This document shows, piece after piece, positions 25,994-37,700 of a stretch of DNA of 64,000 nt (within the stretch, counting starts at the first letter, position 1; the number at the start of each line of letters is the position of its first letter). The DNA is from Parascedosporium putredinis. Its lineage: Eukaryota > Ascomycota > Sordariomycetes > Microascales > Microascaceae. A program made the position numbers and the translations under genes. The stretch covers positions 434,001 to 498,000 of the forward strand of contig CASHTG010000008.1 of the NCBI GenBank assembly GCA_949357655.1, given 5' to 3'. The notes beneath the pieces were generated by a model. The model saw only the letters and a program-made list of their open reading frames with translations. It was not told the DNA's origin and searched no databases.

Positions 25994-28498
25994 ATGCGTC
26001 TTCGAGTGGATCAGACGGCACTCTCACCGCCTCTCGAGGAGGCTACCGGAGTCACTCTCGGCATCCACTCCGTGCCCGAACACGGCGGTATTCTCGTCAA
26101 GGTCCAGCCCCGCGGGCCCGCAGCGCTTCCCTTGACGGACGACGGCAAATCGCTGCCCTTGCCCCGGACCCCGTGCGATATTGTGCTCGTCATCGACATC
26201 TCCGGTTCCATGAATTCCAGAGCCCCCATCCCGGGAGACGGCACCGAGCCCGACTACGGCTTCTCCGTGCTCGATCTCACCAAGCACGCCGCCCTCACCA
26301 TCCTCGAGACCCTGGACGAGGCCGACCGGCTCGGCATCGTCTTCTTCTCCGATAACGCCCAGAGTCGGTGCCAGCTGGAGCCCATGACGGAGGCGAATAA
26401 AGCTATTTGCAAGAAGAGAATCCTCGGCGCTCGGCCTCGTAGCTCGACGAATTTGTGGGGGCATTGTTGAAGGGTTGAAGCAGTTTGAGGAGGCGGGTCC
26501 GTCGGAGGGGAGGGTCCCGCCATGATGGTAAGTTTTTGGATTTCCCCTCGTTTGTCAGTGTGGGTTTTGGTTGCTGGGTTTGATGGTCGTCCCACGATAT
26601 GAGGTTGAATACTTTAGGGAACCATTCTTGATACTAATGGCTGTGCGAATGTAGGTTCTCACTGATGGACAGCCGAACATGGGGTAAGTCAAAGAAACAA
26701 CCATTTCCTTTCATGCACTTCCCGTCTCTTTCTAGGGAAAACTAACACCTTCCTACCTATAGCTGCCCATCCCGCGGTTATGTCCCCAAACTTCTCGAGA
26801 GAGGAAGCGACGGCGTCACCCCTGCAATCCATACCTTTGGCTTCGGCAACCACCTTCGCTCCGGTCTCCTCAAGTCCATCTCCGACGTCGGCGGTGGCGG
26901 CTACTCCTTTATTCCAGACAGCAGCATGTTGGTACGTATTTTTCTTTCCTGTTAACTCGGGACTTTTTCTTCGTGCCGTAGAGACTCACACCACTCCCCG
27001 AAATAGGGCACCGTCTTCGTCCATACCCTCGCCAATCTCCAGTCCACCTACTCCAACCGCACGAGCCTACGCCTGCGCTACCCCTCCAGCCTGACCCTCA
27101 AACCCGGCAACGGCCTCGTCGCCGCCGCGCCCAAGCCCGTCAAATGCACGGTCGACGGCCAGCAGCTGACCGAGCTCACCATTCCGCTCGGCAACCTCCA
27201 GTACGGCCAGTCCCGCGACCTCTTTTTCCAAGCCGCCCCGGCGGAGCTCGTCGCGTCCGGAACGCAGGTCGAGGCCGTGCTCACCTACTCGTGCATGACG
27301 GACGACAAGGTCTCCGTGTCTCACCGCGTCGACTTGGGCGAGCCCGCCACGGGTAGGCTCGGCCCCTCGCCGGCCGAGGTCGCCTACCACGTGTCCCGGT
27401 CGCAGATTTGCGAGTTCATCGGCTCGCACTACAAGTTGAACCCGGACCAAGAGCACGCCAAGCGCGTGGCCAAGGCGGCGCCGGACGGCCTGCAAAAGCT
27501 CCTGGAAGCCCTCCCCGCGCGGAAATTCAGCACCGGGGCGGACGGCGAGGACGACGCCGACAACGGCGGAAACGGAAACGGCCTCAACGACTCCCTCCTC
27601 CACGAGCTCGACGCCGACCGCGGGGGCCAGATCCCCCTCGCCGTGGGACCCGACTACTTTCAAACCTGGGGCGAGCACTATCTCCTCAGCCTCAAGTCCG
27701 CTCACGAGAGGCAGGTGTGCAACTCCTTCAAGGACCCCGGTCCGCTGCAGTACTCGTGCGACAGCCCGCTCTTCATCCAGTGCCGCGACATCCTCGACGA
27801 CGTCTTTGACAATCTCAAGGCCCCGCCCCCGTCGCTCCGGACCAGCTACACGGGCGAGCGCGACATGCGCGTGTACCGCAACGTCGCGGGGCCCTGCTTC
27901 GCCGGGTCCACCCCGTGCGTCTCGCCGGCGGCGCGCGCGTCGAGATTCGCTCTCTCCGGCGCGGCATGGCCGTCGCTACCCCGCGGGGCCCCGTAGGGTC
28001 CAGCGCGTCCTGGCCACCCCCGTCGGCGCGCAGGTCGTCGTCCGGCTCGGCGCCGACGTCCTCGTCACCCCTTGGCACCCCGTCGTGCTCGGGCGACCCG
28101 GAACCGCGGCCTGGCAGTTCCCCGCGGTTGTGGCGGGAGGTCAGCCCGTGTGGTACCGCGGCGCCGTGTACTCGGTGCTGCTGGAGCGGGACGAGGACGT
28201 TGACGCGCACGCCATTGCTGTGGGAACGGGAGAAGTCTGGGGCGTCACGCTCGGCCACGGCATGACGACCGGTGCGGATGTGAGGGCGCATGGCTTCCTA
28301 GGGAACCGCCAGGCTGTCAGCGCGGCTCTGGATAAGCTGGGAGAAGGTCGGAGGGGCGCCGGCGTCGTCTTTGGCGGCGGGGTCGTCAAGGACGCAGAAG
28401 GGCTGGTGTGCGGGTTTGCGCCGTTTAGGGGCGTCCCGGGTGCGTCGAGGAGGGTGAAGATGGTGGGAGCTAGCGCTTGGCGGAGGGTTGTCGTTTGA
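25994..28498 (+). CDS. vWA domain protein with C-terminal Hint (Vint, intein-like) domain
   Basis: Exons are 25994-26527, 26655-26683, 26763-26931 and 27007-28498, all with GT..AG introns. A von Willebrand A domain begins CDIVLVIDISGSM (MIDAS DxSxS at about residue 68) and continues through LTDGQPNMG and IHTFGFGNHL. A beta-rich segment and a helical segment (AEVAYHVSRSQICEFI; PDYFQTWGEHYLLSL) follow. From about residue 542 there is a Hint fold: GPCFAGST with the nucleophile-like Cys, RRGMAVATP, the block-B-like VTPWHPV near residue 601, and VTLGHG near 660. This matches the fungal vWA/Vint proteins (Pfam Vint and Vwaint, from memory). Hint domains can perform autocatalytic cleavage or splicing; activity here is inferred. 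Frame breaks at about 26455 (two bases), 26516, 27911 and 27989 are G or C runs; with five bases restored it is 742 aa. The first in-frame ATG was used; a further upstream exon is possible. Confidence 0.85.
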
Positions 28499-31400
28499 GG
28501 AGCGGGGGCTATCGGCCCCGCTTCGGTGCCGGAGGGCCGTACAAGTCATCCGGGGTACGTCACTAATTTTACCTCCGTAGGAGAATAGTTTCTTCAATCT
28601 AGCATGACTTTGAAATCTTCTTTTCTCAGAAATGAATCCTCCATGACACGCGTAATGTCGTACTTGGACCAAGTTTTGCAACCCCCAAGTCAACTCCAAC
28701 TCTTGTGATCTCACTCTTCGCTTCCCTGCTGTTGAGCCATCGCATCGCGAATATCCAGATCACGGCAAGCCAAGAAGCACGCCCCCCTTCTTAGCCAGCA
28801 TGACGACACCCAAGCAGCCGGGTCCAAGTTCTTATGAGGTTGGTTTATGCTCATTAGCTCGTTGTCCGGCCCGGATACGTCAACGCACCCTCTCCCGGGA
28901 TCCTCTGGCCCCACCTCGGTGTCCGAAGCTGTCGGTTCCCAACCTTGCAGCAAGCACCCGGGCCTGAACGACGTCGGAGATAGGCCATCTTCGCATCATC
29001 CACTCTTTTGTTTCTTTTTTTTTCTTTCCCCCTCTCTCTCTCAGACCCCTTTTAAAAATGCTTGTCTTCGTTAAGGCCCTGCGCCGAGTGGAGTTTGTCT
29101 CCAACCGTTTCCCGAATCCCTTCAACCTCCATCCTCCCGCCCCGAGTTCCCTTGGCTCACCCCTCCCCACCCCCTTCCCTCCTCCCCGTCGATCTGCCCA
29201 CTTCGGTTTATTGAGATTCGGCTTTTACATCTGCTTCTTCGGCGCTCGATTTCGGAGTTCCACTTGGGTGTCGTCTCCGATGAGGGATCGTCAAGGCCGA
29301 AGGAGGAATCGCGATCTCGAAGCACCGGCTACGGGGTTAGGCGTTGATGTGGACCGTCCCTTCGCAAGGCTTAGCCCTGGTCTGCCAAGTGCGTGTGCGC
29401 GTTTTTGACGTAGATGATGGATGAACTGGATCTTGGAGGATATGAGCACCCGTGTTCAAGCCTGTTTTATAGAAATAATGGAGCAACGTAGATATCCAAG
29501 TTGGCTTGTACCATGGATGTGGGCTTGCTAGGAACCGAGATAGGTAGAGTTGACAATAATCATTACTAGGAGTAGGCACACTGAGCCCGGGTGGCTTCTT
29601 TTTATCAAGTTGCACACACACTCTACTCCCTCGTGGTAGGCATATGGGACATGCAGCAAATTGAAGACTAATAGGGTGTGAATATCAGCCGAGACCTTTT
29701 CACAAGCTGCAAAAAGCAAGTTGTGCGCCTGCCTCGTGGGCCGAGGTCTTGGGGAAACGTCAAGGAACGATTGTTCGAAAAAGAAAATATTCAACATCCG
29801 GACACGAGCACGTCATCACCGATCTATGTGAAAAAAAAAAGAACAAAGAAGAAAATTCAACACGGCATCGGTGTTCCACGAGCATGAACGAGGTCGCGCG
29901 CATCACTGCGAGCGAGCCTTCGGCAGCGTAATCGGGTTCACTGCTAATGACTAAGCGTACACGGCGAGAGGAGAGGTCATTTATGGATCCATCCACTATC
30001 AATTGTTCTCGAGGTCACTCTGAATGCAAGGGATGTGCCCCAATATCGTGAAAACAAGAAAAAGAAAACTCCTTGGAGGCACGCCCGCTGAAAGGAGGCA
30101 GTAGATTGTTCAACCCGAGATGACATCAATGCATTCTTGCGGTTGTCAAGGCTGTCACAGATTACGCTGCGTCTGGGCGGCTGCCTTGACGAATGTCTTG
30201 TTTTGGAACTCTTCGAATTGTTTTCCGAGCCCGAGATGATGAAATTGGTCTTGCGAAAAAGACTCAGTGCATTGATGGCACTGCAGCTCTTCCGGGGTGT
30301 CGGGGGACGGAGCACCCATGGACCCGGGTTTAAGGTTACTAAAGATGGATAAGATTGGCGTCGGGTTCTTAGCGGACCCCGAGTAGGCACCTGCGAAGCC
30401 GACGCTCCACAGGGCCGCTCACTCCCGTGGCAAGGTTTTTTCTTTTTCTTTTTCTTTCTGTTCGATGGCAACAGTTGAGACGAAATCCTTCGGGTGGGTG
30501 GGAAAAGGGGGCCCCCATATTCTCCCGGGGCTTTTCCACATTGGCGTCGGAAGAAACCCATCAGTTCTGCAAGGACGACGGTGGAGAATACCGGTTTGGT
30601 GCCACACGCTCTAAGCCCCCAAAGGTCAAGCGAAGGGGGAATAATGATCAAATTGATCACTGCAGGCGTTGGAAATCGGCTTGCTGTGGTGGGGGAGGGG
30701 GTGGGGTTTCTGGAAGCTGGGTTCAGAGACAGTTCCTCTCGTACAAGGTACTTTGAACATTCGCGAGGGGAGGATTGCGAAGACACAGTCTGGCCAGGAT
30801 CGAGCCTCCCCCTCTACAGGACTGTACCCACCCACTGTTCAGTGGATCAATGAGATGCCTTGCTTTCGTTTTCGGGTTCGGAGTGGTGATGAGCCCGGCA
30901 AAGGCCTCTCCTCTCCGCCGAGTCTTCTTCCCGCCAGCGCTCAGCGGGTGTTGCCAAGGAGAGAGGATGAGAGGACCTTACCACGCTCACCAACCAACCG
31001 GAGCTACACCTGTTTTTCAGGCAACCAAATTAATACTTCCGTCCTTGTTTCGTCTCTGTCTTTGGAGCGCGAGTTTCCCGAGCGCGCGAGGAGCCCTCCC
31101 GACGGCGCGGGACCGTTTCCAACTATTATGGCCAGCCAACCTGTATCATCACCTACCCTGAAAGGCAGGAGACAAATCGGGGCAGTTACAGGTGCGCGGG
31201 CTCTTCCACGACCCCAAACGCCTCGATCGAAGATCTAGAAAAACCCCCAAGTGGCGGTTTTGGTGGGGTATTATCAAGTGCATATATTCCTATATTCCTT
31301 CTACGATTAGTATTAGTAGTCATCGCCCCCTCCTCTCCATTCTAGAGCAACCACTGGTCAGATCCAATGCTCGTCAATCTCCGCTTGCTCTTGACAACGA

Positions 31401-31655
31401 CTCTTTCACTCCTCCAGTTGCGTGGCGCTGGGATCGTGAGCTGAGTCGGGTCCGGCGGTGGGCAATTGGATCGAGGCCGGTGTCGTGTGTCTTGTGGGTG
31501 TGATTGGGTGGATGGGGGCTCTCGGGTCCATGCGACGGGAACTCGGGAAAATCAAGACCCCGAGGGCCTGCAAGAATGTTCCCGGCCGGGAGCAATTTCT
31601 TTCACCTCGCTCCAAAGATTAGTTTCCGTTTTGGGAGGAAGGGTCTAAGTACCTC

Positions 31656-31667
31656 GGTACCGGTACC
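31656..31667. repeat. Perfect 12-bp palindrome, copy 1
   Basis: GGTACCGGTACC, itself a double GGTACC, with flanks CTC and TGG. It could be a dimeric transcription factor site; function not known. Confidence 0.5.
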
Positions 31668-31777
31668 TGGTCTCCTCCACAGCGAACCGCTGCACTGGCT
31701 CGAGCACTTGGGAACAGTGTCACACAAACAAGGGCGGAAGATGACGAACTTGCATGTCACCCTGGCCTAACACAACA

Positions 31778-31789
31778 GGTACCGGTACC
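31778..31789. repeat. Perfect 12-bp palindrome, copy 2
   Basis: The same GGTACCGGTACC core as at 31656, with flanks ACA and AGA. The two cores lie 122 bp apart. Confidence 0.5.
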
Positions 31790-34198
31790 AGAAGAGAATT
31801 CCAACAGGGTGTTTGGGTTTGGGGTGTATTATTGTTCCTTCACTGCTTGGAGGATGGAGATTGATGTGAAGAAGAGGTTTGACCAATGCTCTGCATCATC
31901 CCATGTCTGCATTTTCGAGAATTGGCGGCAGAGTCTCGGGGAAGACGTAGATAAGAGACCTTCAAAGGACTCAGAGGTGTCAGCGGTATGCAGGGAGATA
32001 ATAGCTCACTCTGCAGGAATAGTACTGGGCAGAAGACCAAGACTGCAAGAGTGGCCGCCGTTGTGACATGTCGGCATTGAGCAGATTGAGTAATATCACC
32101 ATCGCGACCATCAGCACGACTCTTTGGGAATGCACCCTCGCAGCGGACTCCGATTGCCAATGCCTGTAATTTGACCCCTTGTGGGAAAGCCTTTGTTTGG
32201 AACCGCCCAAGATATAGAACACAAGGGACGAACAATGCTGGCGGGAGTCCGCCATTGCCCCACGGCGGCGTTCAAAGGGGAGGAGGCCTGGCGGGGCACT
32301 ACGGAGGATGTATACCCCTCCAAGGACGCGCTATCTGGAACTTTTTTTCACAAAGGGGAAGAGATCAGTTATGATGCTCCTTCAACCTAGAATGGCTCAT
32401 CCCAAACTGCGGCGTCGGGGTTTTGCAACAACCCTCAGGCGCTGTTCCGCAAGGCTAGCTTGCGGATTGAGGGCGATGTGCGGACTAGCTCCATTGACCA
32501 ATGTGGTGGAGTAGATTCGTAGAGGCGCAGTCAGAAATGAAGAGGACAAGCGATTGAGAATGGCAGCTTGTGGATTTGATATTATGGGGGTTCCCGAATT
32601 AGGGTGTGGAGTTTGGCGGAGTATTGGCAACCTGTCCCGGCTTCTCCCCATTGAGCGTCGTGCGCAGACTTTTGGGGCATCCCAAAGGTATATAGCACGT
32701 CGTTAATATTGCCTGTCAACCGGGAAGTGACATGTCCACGCCGAATCTCTCTTGTTCCAGCAACCTGGGATAGTAAGAAGTACGAAGGATGAGGGTTTGC
32801 GGGTTTAATAACTTTGAAGCCTTCACGTGGTCAACGCGGCGAGGAAGGCTCGCTCGCTGGTCCGCATCTGGCTTGTCTCAATCGACGAGTCTCTCTTTTT
32901 CCATATAGCCTTGGTTTCAAGGGTCCATTCTTTCTAGCCCCAACTCGTCGAGTGTCTGGCCCAACAACGTGCCGTTGTGTTGCCCCGAGTTGGGTGAATG
33001 CGCTGCACTAGGCGATAGGCCTTCTCGGTGGGGCAGACGCCAATGATGGAAATGGAAGCGATGCGCTTGGCTAGTTCAAAGCTACACGACACTGATACCT
33101 CGTCTTTTGGCTCGGAAACGTCAAGGGGTAAAGTCCAAGGTACCTCGAGCCTGGATCCGACCCCCTCCTAAAGAAGGCCTAAAAACAAAAGGAGAGCGAA
33201 GAAAATAAAGAAAAAAAGAAAGAAAAAACCTGGATTGGGGCGGCACGACAGCGTGTGCGAGAAGAGAGACGGAAACATAACAATGGCACGGACGGGGTTT
33301 CTCAAAACCCGACACGTCCTGTCCTGAAGAACGAGGCGTCCTTCAACTTCAGGACTGGCACTCCTCTTGCGGTGCCTTTTGGTCTTGGTGGGTTCAAGGT
33401 GTCTCTCGAGCGTCGTGAACAGAGCGAATGGACGACGCAGCTTGTGGTGCACACGCGATGCAGTCATCAAGTTCTGCTAACGGTATCAATGGGATACAAA
33501 AGCCGCGTGCGGGACTCCGCCCTACCGAGCCGACATGTTGCCCAGTTCGGGGTTTCGACATTCACGTTGGTTTCGGTCGCGATGGCATCAGCCCAAGCAA
33601 AGTATGTTTCTGACGTGAAATGCCATTACACGCCCCCACCCATAGCTGTCTTCCGGGCCACCTGCCACCCATCCACAACGCCTCCCGGGTCGGGTACATT
33701 CGTAAATTCTGGGTTTTTGAGCCACCCACGTTTGAACAATCGAGATAGTCTGTCATGACTCGCAGAAGCCAAGCTGACTTCCACCCCTCCTGCCATAGAC
33801 AGAAGTAGTGAGCGTCCGGGAAAGGACGCTGGGGGCGGACTGTGATAGGAATTAACGAGCTCAATTGATTATAGTTGCGGGAAACGAGTACGAAGACATC
33901 GAGACCCTCAACACTGTTTGTATGTCAACCATCTCCCCTCCTCCCCTGGTGCGTCATTCCTGGTGCTATCGCAGTGCTGCCGTTGGAACACCATGTGGCA
34001 AGGCCGATGTGGGCAAGAAGTGCAATCGGAGAAAGACAAAATGATATCGAAAGTACCAGGTACAAAGCCCTGCCCATGGATCTCGCGAAAGGAAAAGTGG
34101 AGAGCCCGAGGGGTGTGTGGGGTGTAAATAGGGGCGGCGTTAAGAATGGAGGAAGACATGCCCCAGCTAACACCGCAAACGAACTGGCGGAAGGGCCT

Positions 34199-34237
34199 GA
34201 AGAAAAAGAAAGAAAAAGAAAAAGAAAAAAGAAGGAG
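34199..34237. repeat. Polypurine tract (GAAAAA units) upstream of ABC transporter
   Basis: Thirty-nine consecutive purines on the + strand, about 490 bp before the ABC transporter start codon. Low-complexity promoter sequence; no specific role can be assigned. Confidence 0.75.
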
Positions 34238-34726
34238 CGGAGGGGAGGGCGTGTGAAAAGTGTGTAGTGGATATCCCGGGGCGCGGAACGTTAGCTAGGC
34301 CCGTCGCGACTTCCCCCTGGGCTTTGTGTCTTTTTCAGTCCCTTTTCGTTTGCCCATCGTTGTGACCCTTATTATAAGGCTCTCCCTCTGTCCTCCTCCC
34401 ACTCGGTTCTTGCTCCGGAGGGTTTGGAGATCTAAGAACCTTCTTCCCCAAGCTTCGTTGGGCTAGTGTTTGACCGATTCTCTCAGATCTGGTCTCCCCT
34501 TTATCCCCTTACTTATTACTCTACTAATTGATTCCTACTCTCCTTCATCCTCTGGACTCCTTTTCTTTCTTCTTCTTCCCTAGATCTCCATCTCCTCGGT
34601 ATAATCAAACAGCAGTTCATACATCACCTATAGAAGCCGAAGTTGTGACGCGCCTAAACAAACGAATCCCCCATACGACGCTCCCGCATAGACGTCTAGC
34701 GTCGCTTGCGCACCACTTCGACGAAG

Positions 34727-37700
34727 ATGGCCAGCGTCGACGAAAGGCGGCCGTTCGCTCGGCCGCCAGCGTCGAGTCTGGCAACGCGGGCAACCGAACC
34801 CGCGCCATCTCTGACACGGAAACCGAAATCATGCCCGGTGGCGTGTCTCGCGACCAGTCCCCCACTCCCGTCGACAAGGGCGCGGACTACGATGGCGGCG
34901 AGGTCGAGAGGAGGAACTCCCTGGTCCAGTCCCTGGCTAGGCAGTATACCCGCCAGTCTCACTACGACGTCTCGGGCAACCCCTTCACTGCCGATGAAAA
35001 GTCGGCCCTCAACCCGGCCTCGGAACACTTCAAAGCCAGTGCCTGGGCCAAGTCCGTTGTCAACATGGTGACCACGGCCGGCCACGAGTTCCGCTCCGCC
35101 GGTGTCGCCTTCCAGAACCTCAACGTGTACGGATACGGCGAGGCTACTGATTACCAAAGGACGTGGCCAACGTCTGGCTCACGCTCGGCAACTACGCCCG
35201 CTTCTTCAGCGGCGGTAGCCGTCGGCGTATCGACATTCTCCGCTCCTTCGACGGTGTCGTGAGGAAGGGAGAGATGCTCGTCGTCCTCGGCCCCCCGGTT
35301 CCGGTTGCTCGACTCTGCTCAAGACCATTTCTGGCGAGACCAATGGTCTCTTCCTGGATGACGGCTCGTACTTCAACTACCAGGGTATGAGCGCAAAGGA
35401 GATGCACTCCCACCACCGCGGTGAGGCCATTTACACTGCTGAAATCGATGCTGTAAGCTTTCAAACCCCTACGCCGTCTTCCTTGGAAGATGCTTGAGAA
35501 GATTTCTTGACAATCATTCTAACAATCCTTTTCTAGCATTTCCCCCAACTGTCCGTCGGCGACACTCTCACCTTCGCCGCCCACGCGCGCCAGCCCCGCC
35601 AGCTTCCCGAGGGCGTCACCAAGACCATGTTCGCCAACCATCTTCGCGATGTTGTCATGGCCATGTTCGGTATCTCCCACACCATCAACACCAGGGTCGG
35701 TAACGAGTACATCCGAGGTGTCTCTGGTGGTGAGAGGAAGCGTGTCACCATCGCCGAGGCTGCCCTCTCCGGTGCCCCCTGCAGTGCTGGGATAACAGTA
35801 CTCGAGGTCTCGACAGCGCCAACGCCATTGAGTTCTGCAAGACCCTTCGCCTGCAAACCGAGCTTTTCAACAACACTGCCTGCGTCTCCATCTACCAGGC
35901 TCCTCAGTCTGCCTATGACCTCTTTGACAAGGCCACCGTCCTCTACGAGGGTCGCCAGATCTTCTTCGGCAAGGCCACCGAGGCCAGGCAGTACTTTGTC
36001 AACCTCGGCTTCGAGTGCCCTGCCCGCGCCACCACTCCCGATTTCCTCACCAGCATGACCTCGCCTCAGGAGCGTATTGTCCGCCCCGGCTTCGAGGGCA
36101 AGGCCCCCGCACCCCCGACGAGTTTGCGGCTGCGTGGAAGGCCAGCGCCGAGTACAAGGCCCTCCAGGCCGATATCGAGTCCTTCAAGACCGAGCACGAG
36201 ATTGACGGTGCCGATGCCCAGGCTTTCCGTGCCAACAAGAAGGCTCAGCAGGCCAAGGGCCAGCGCTCCAAGTCTCCCTTCACCCTGTCGTACATCCAGC
36301 AGGTGAACCTCTGCTTGTGGCGTGGCTACAGGCGCCTGATCGGCGATCCCAGCTTGACTGTTGGCGCCTTGATCGGTAACTTCATCATGTCTCTCATTAT
36401 CGGCTCTGTCTTCTATAACCTGGATATGACGACCGCCAGCTTCTTCAAGCGTGGCGCCCTCATCTTCTTCGCCTGTCTCATGAACGCTTTCGCTAGCGCC
36501 CTGGAAATTCTCACCCTGTATGCCCAACGTCCCATTGTCGAAAAACACTCCCGTTACGCCTTGTACCATCCATCGGCGGAAGCTGTCGCTTCCATGTTGG
36601 TGGATATGCCCTACAAGGTTGCCAACTGTATCGCTTTCAACGTCGTCCTCTACTTCATGACCAATCTGCGCCGCGAGCCGGGGCGTTCTTCTTCTTCCTG
36701 CTTATGTCGTTCTGCACTGTCCTCACCATGTCTATGATCTTCCGAACCATCGCCTCGGCCTCGCGAACACTCTCCCAAGCCATGGTGCCCGCCGCGATTC
36801 TCATCCTTGGTCTCATCATCTTCACCGGCTTCGTCATCCCCATCGACTACATGCTTGGCTGGTGCCGCTGGATCAACTACATCGACCCGCTCGCCTACGC
36901 TTTCGAGTCACTCATGGTCAATGAGTTCCACAACCGCGAATTCACCTGCAACGAGTACGTGCCTCCCATGATTGGCGGCTATGCCGATGTCGGTTCCGCC
37001 AACCGTGTCTGCACTGCCATTGGCTCCATCGCCGGATCCCCTTTGTCTCTGGCGACGATTACCTCGACTCCGGTTTCCAGTACCGCTGGGTCCACAGGTG
37101 GCGAAACTTGGGCATCCTCATCGGTTTCACCGCTTTCTTCTTGATGACGTATATGATCTCTGCCGAGCTTGTCTCCGAGAAGAAGTCCAAGGGTGAAGTT
37201 CTCGTGTTCCGCCGTGGTTACAAGCCCGCCACCTTCTCCGACAAGAAGTCGGACGATGTAGAGGCCAACATGGCCGCTGTCGGTCCCACCACCACCCGCG
37301 ACGCCGATCCCACTCTCGCTGGCCACTTGCAGCAGCAGACTTCGGTCTTCCACTGGGAAGATGTGTGCTACGACGTCAAGATCAAGAAGGAAACGCGCCG
37401 CATCCTGGACAACGTTGATGGATGGGTCAAGCCTGGTACTTTGACTGCGCTCATGGGTGTCTCCGGCGCCGGTAAGACCACTTTGCTCGACTGCTTGGCC
37501 GATCGTGTTTCCATGGGTGTCATCACTGGGTCCATGCTCGTCGACGGTCATCCCCGTGACAACTCGTTCCAGCGCAAGACCGGTTACGTCCAGCAGCAGG
37601 ATCTCCATCTCCAGACCACCACTGTTCGTGAGGCGCTCAACTTCAGCGCTCTCCTTCGCCAACCTGCTCATGTCTCCCGTGAGGAGAAGCTCGCCTATGT

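Larger units (their letters stand above)
28499..34726. other. Intergenic region between vWA-Hint gene and ABC transporter
   Basis: About 6.2 kb with no supportable gene. It contains two copies of the palindrome GGTACCGGTACC 122 bp apart, purine tracts near 33178-33229 and at 34199-34237, and toward the right end a C/T-rich stretch (about 34375-34600) that is probably the leader of the ABC transporter mRNA. A minus-strand open frame over 29977-30786 has no codon bias or recognisable motif. Confidence 0.45.

Noticed and set aside
27067..27705. 212-residue minus-strand open frame
   Set aside because: Antisense to the vWA-Hint coding exon. Long antisense frames arise from the C-ending codon bias.
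29977..30786. 269-residue minus-strand open frame
   Set aside because: No family resemblance, no C-ending codon preference, and it passes through low-complexity KKKKKK sequence.
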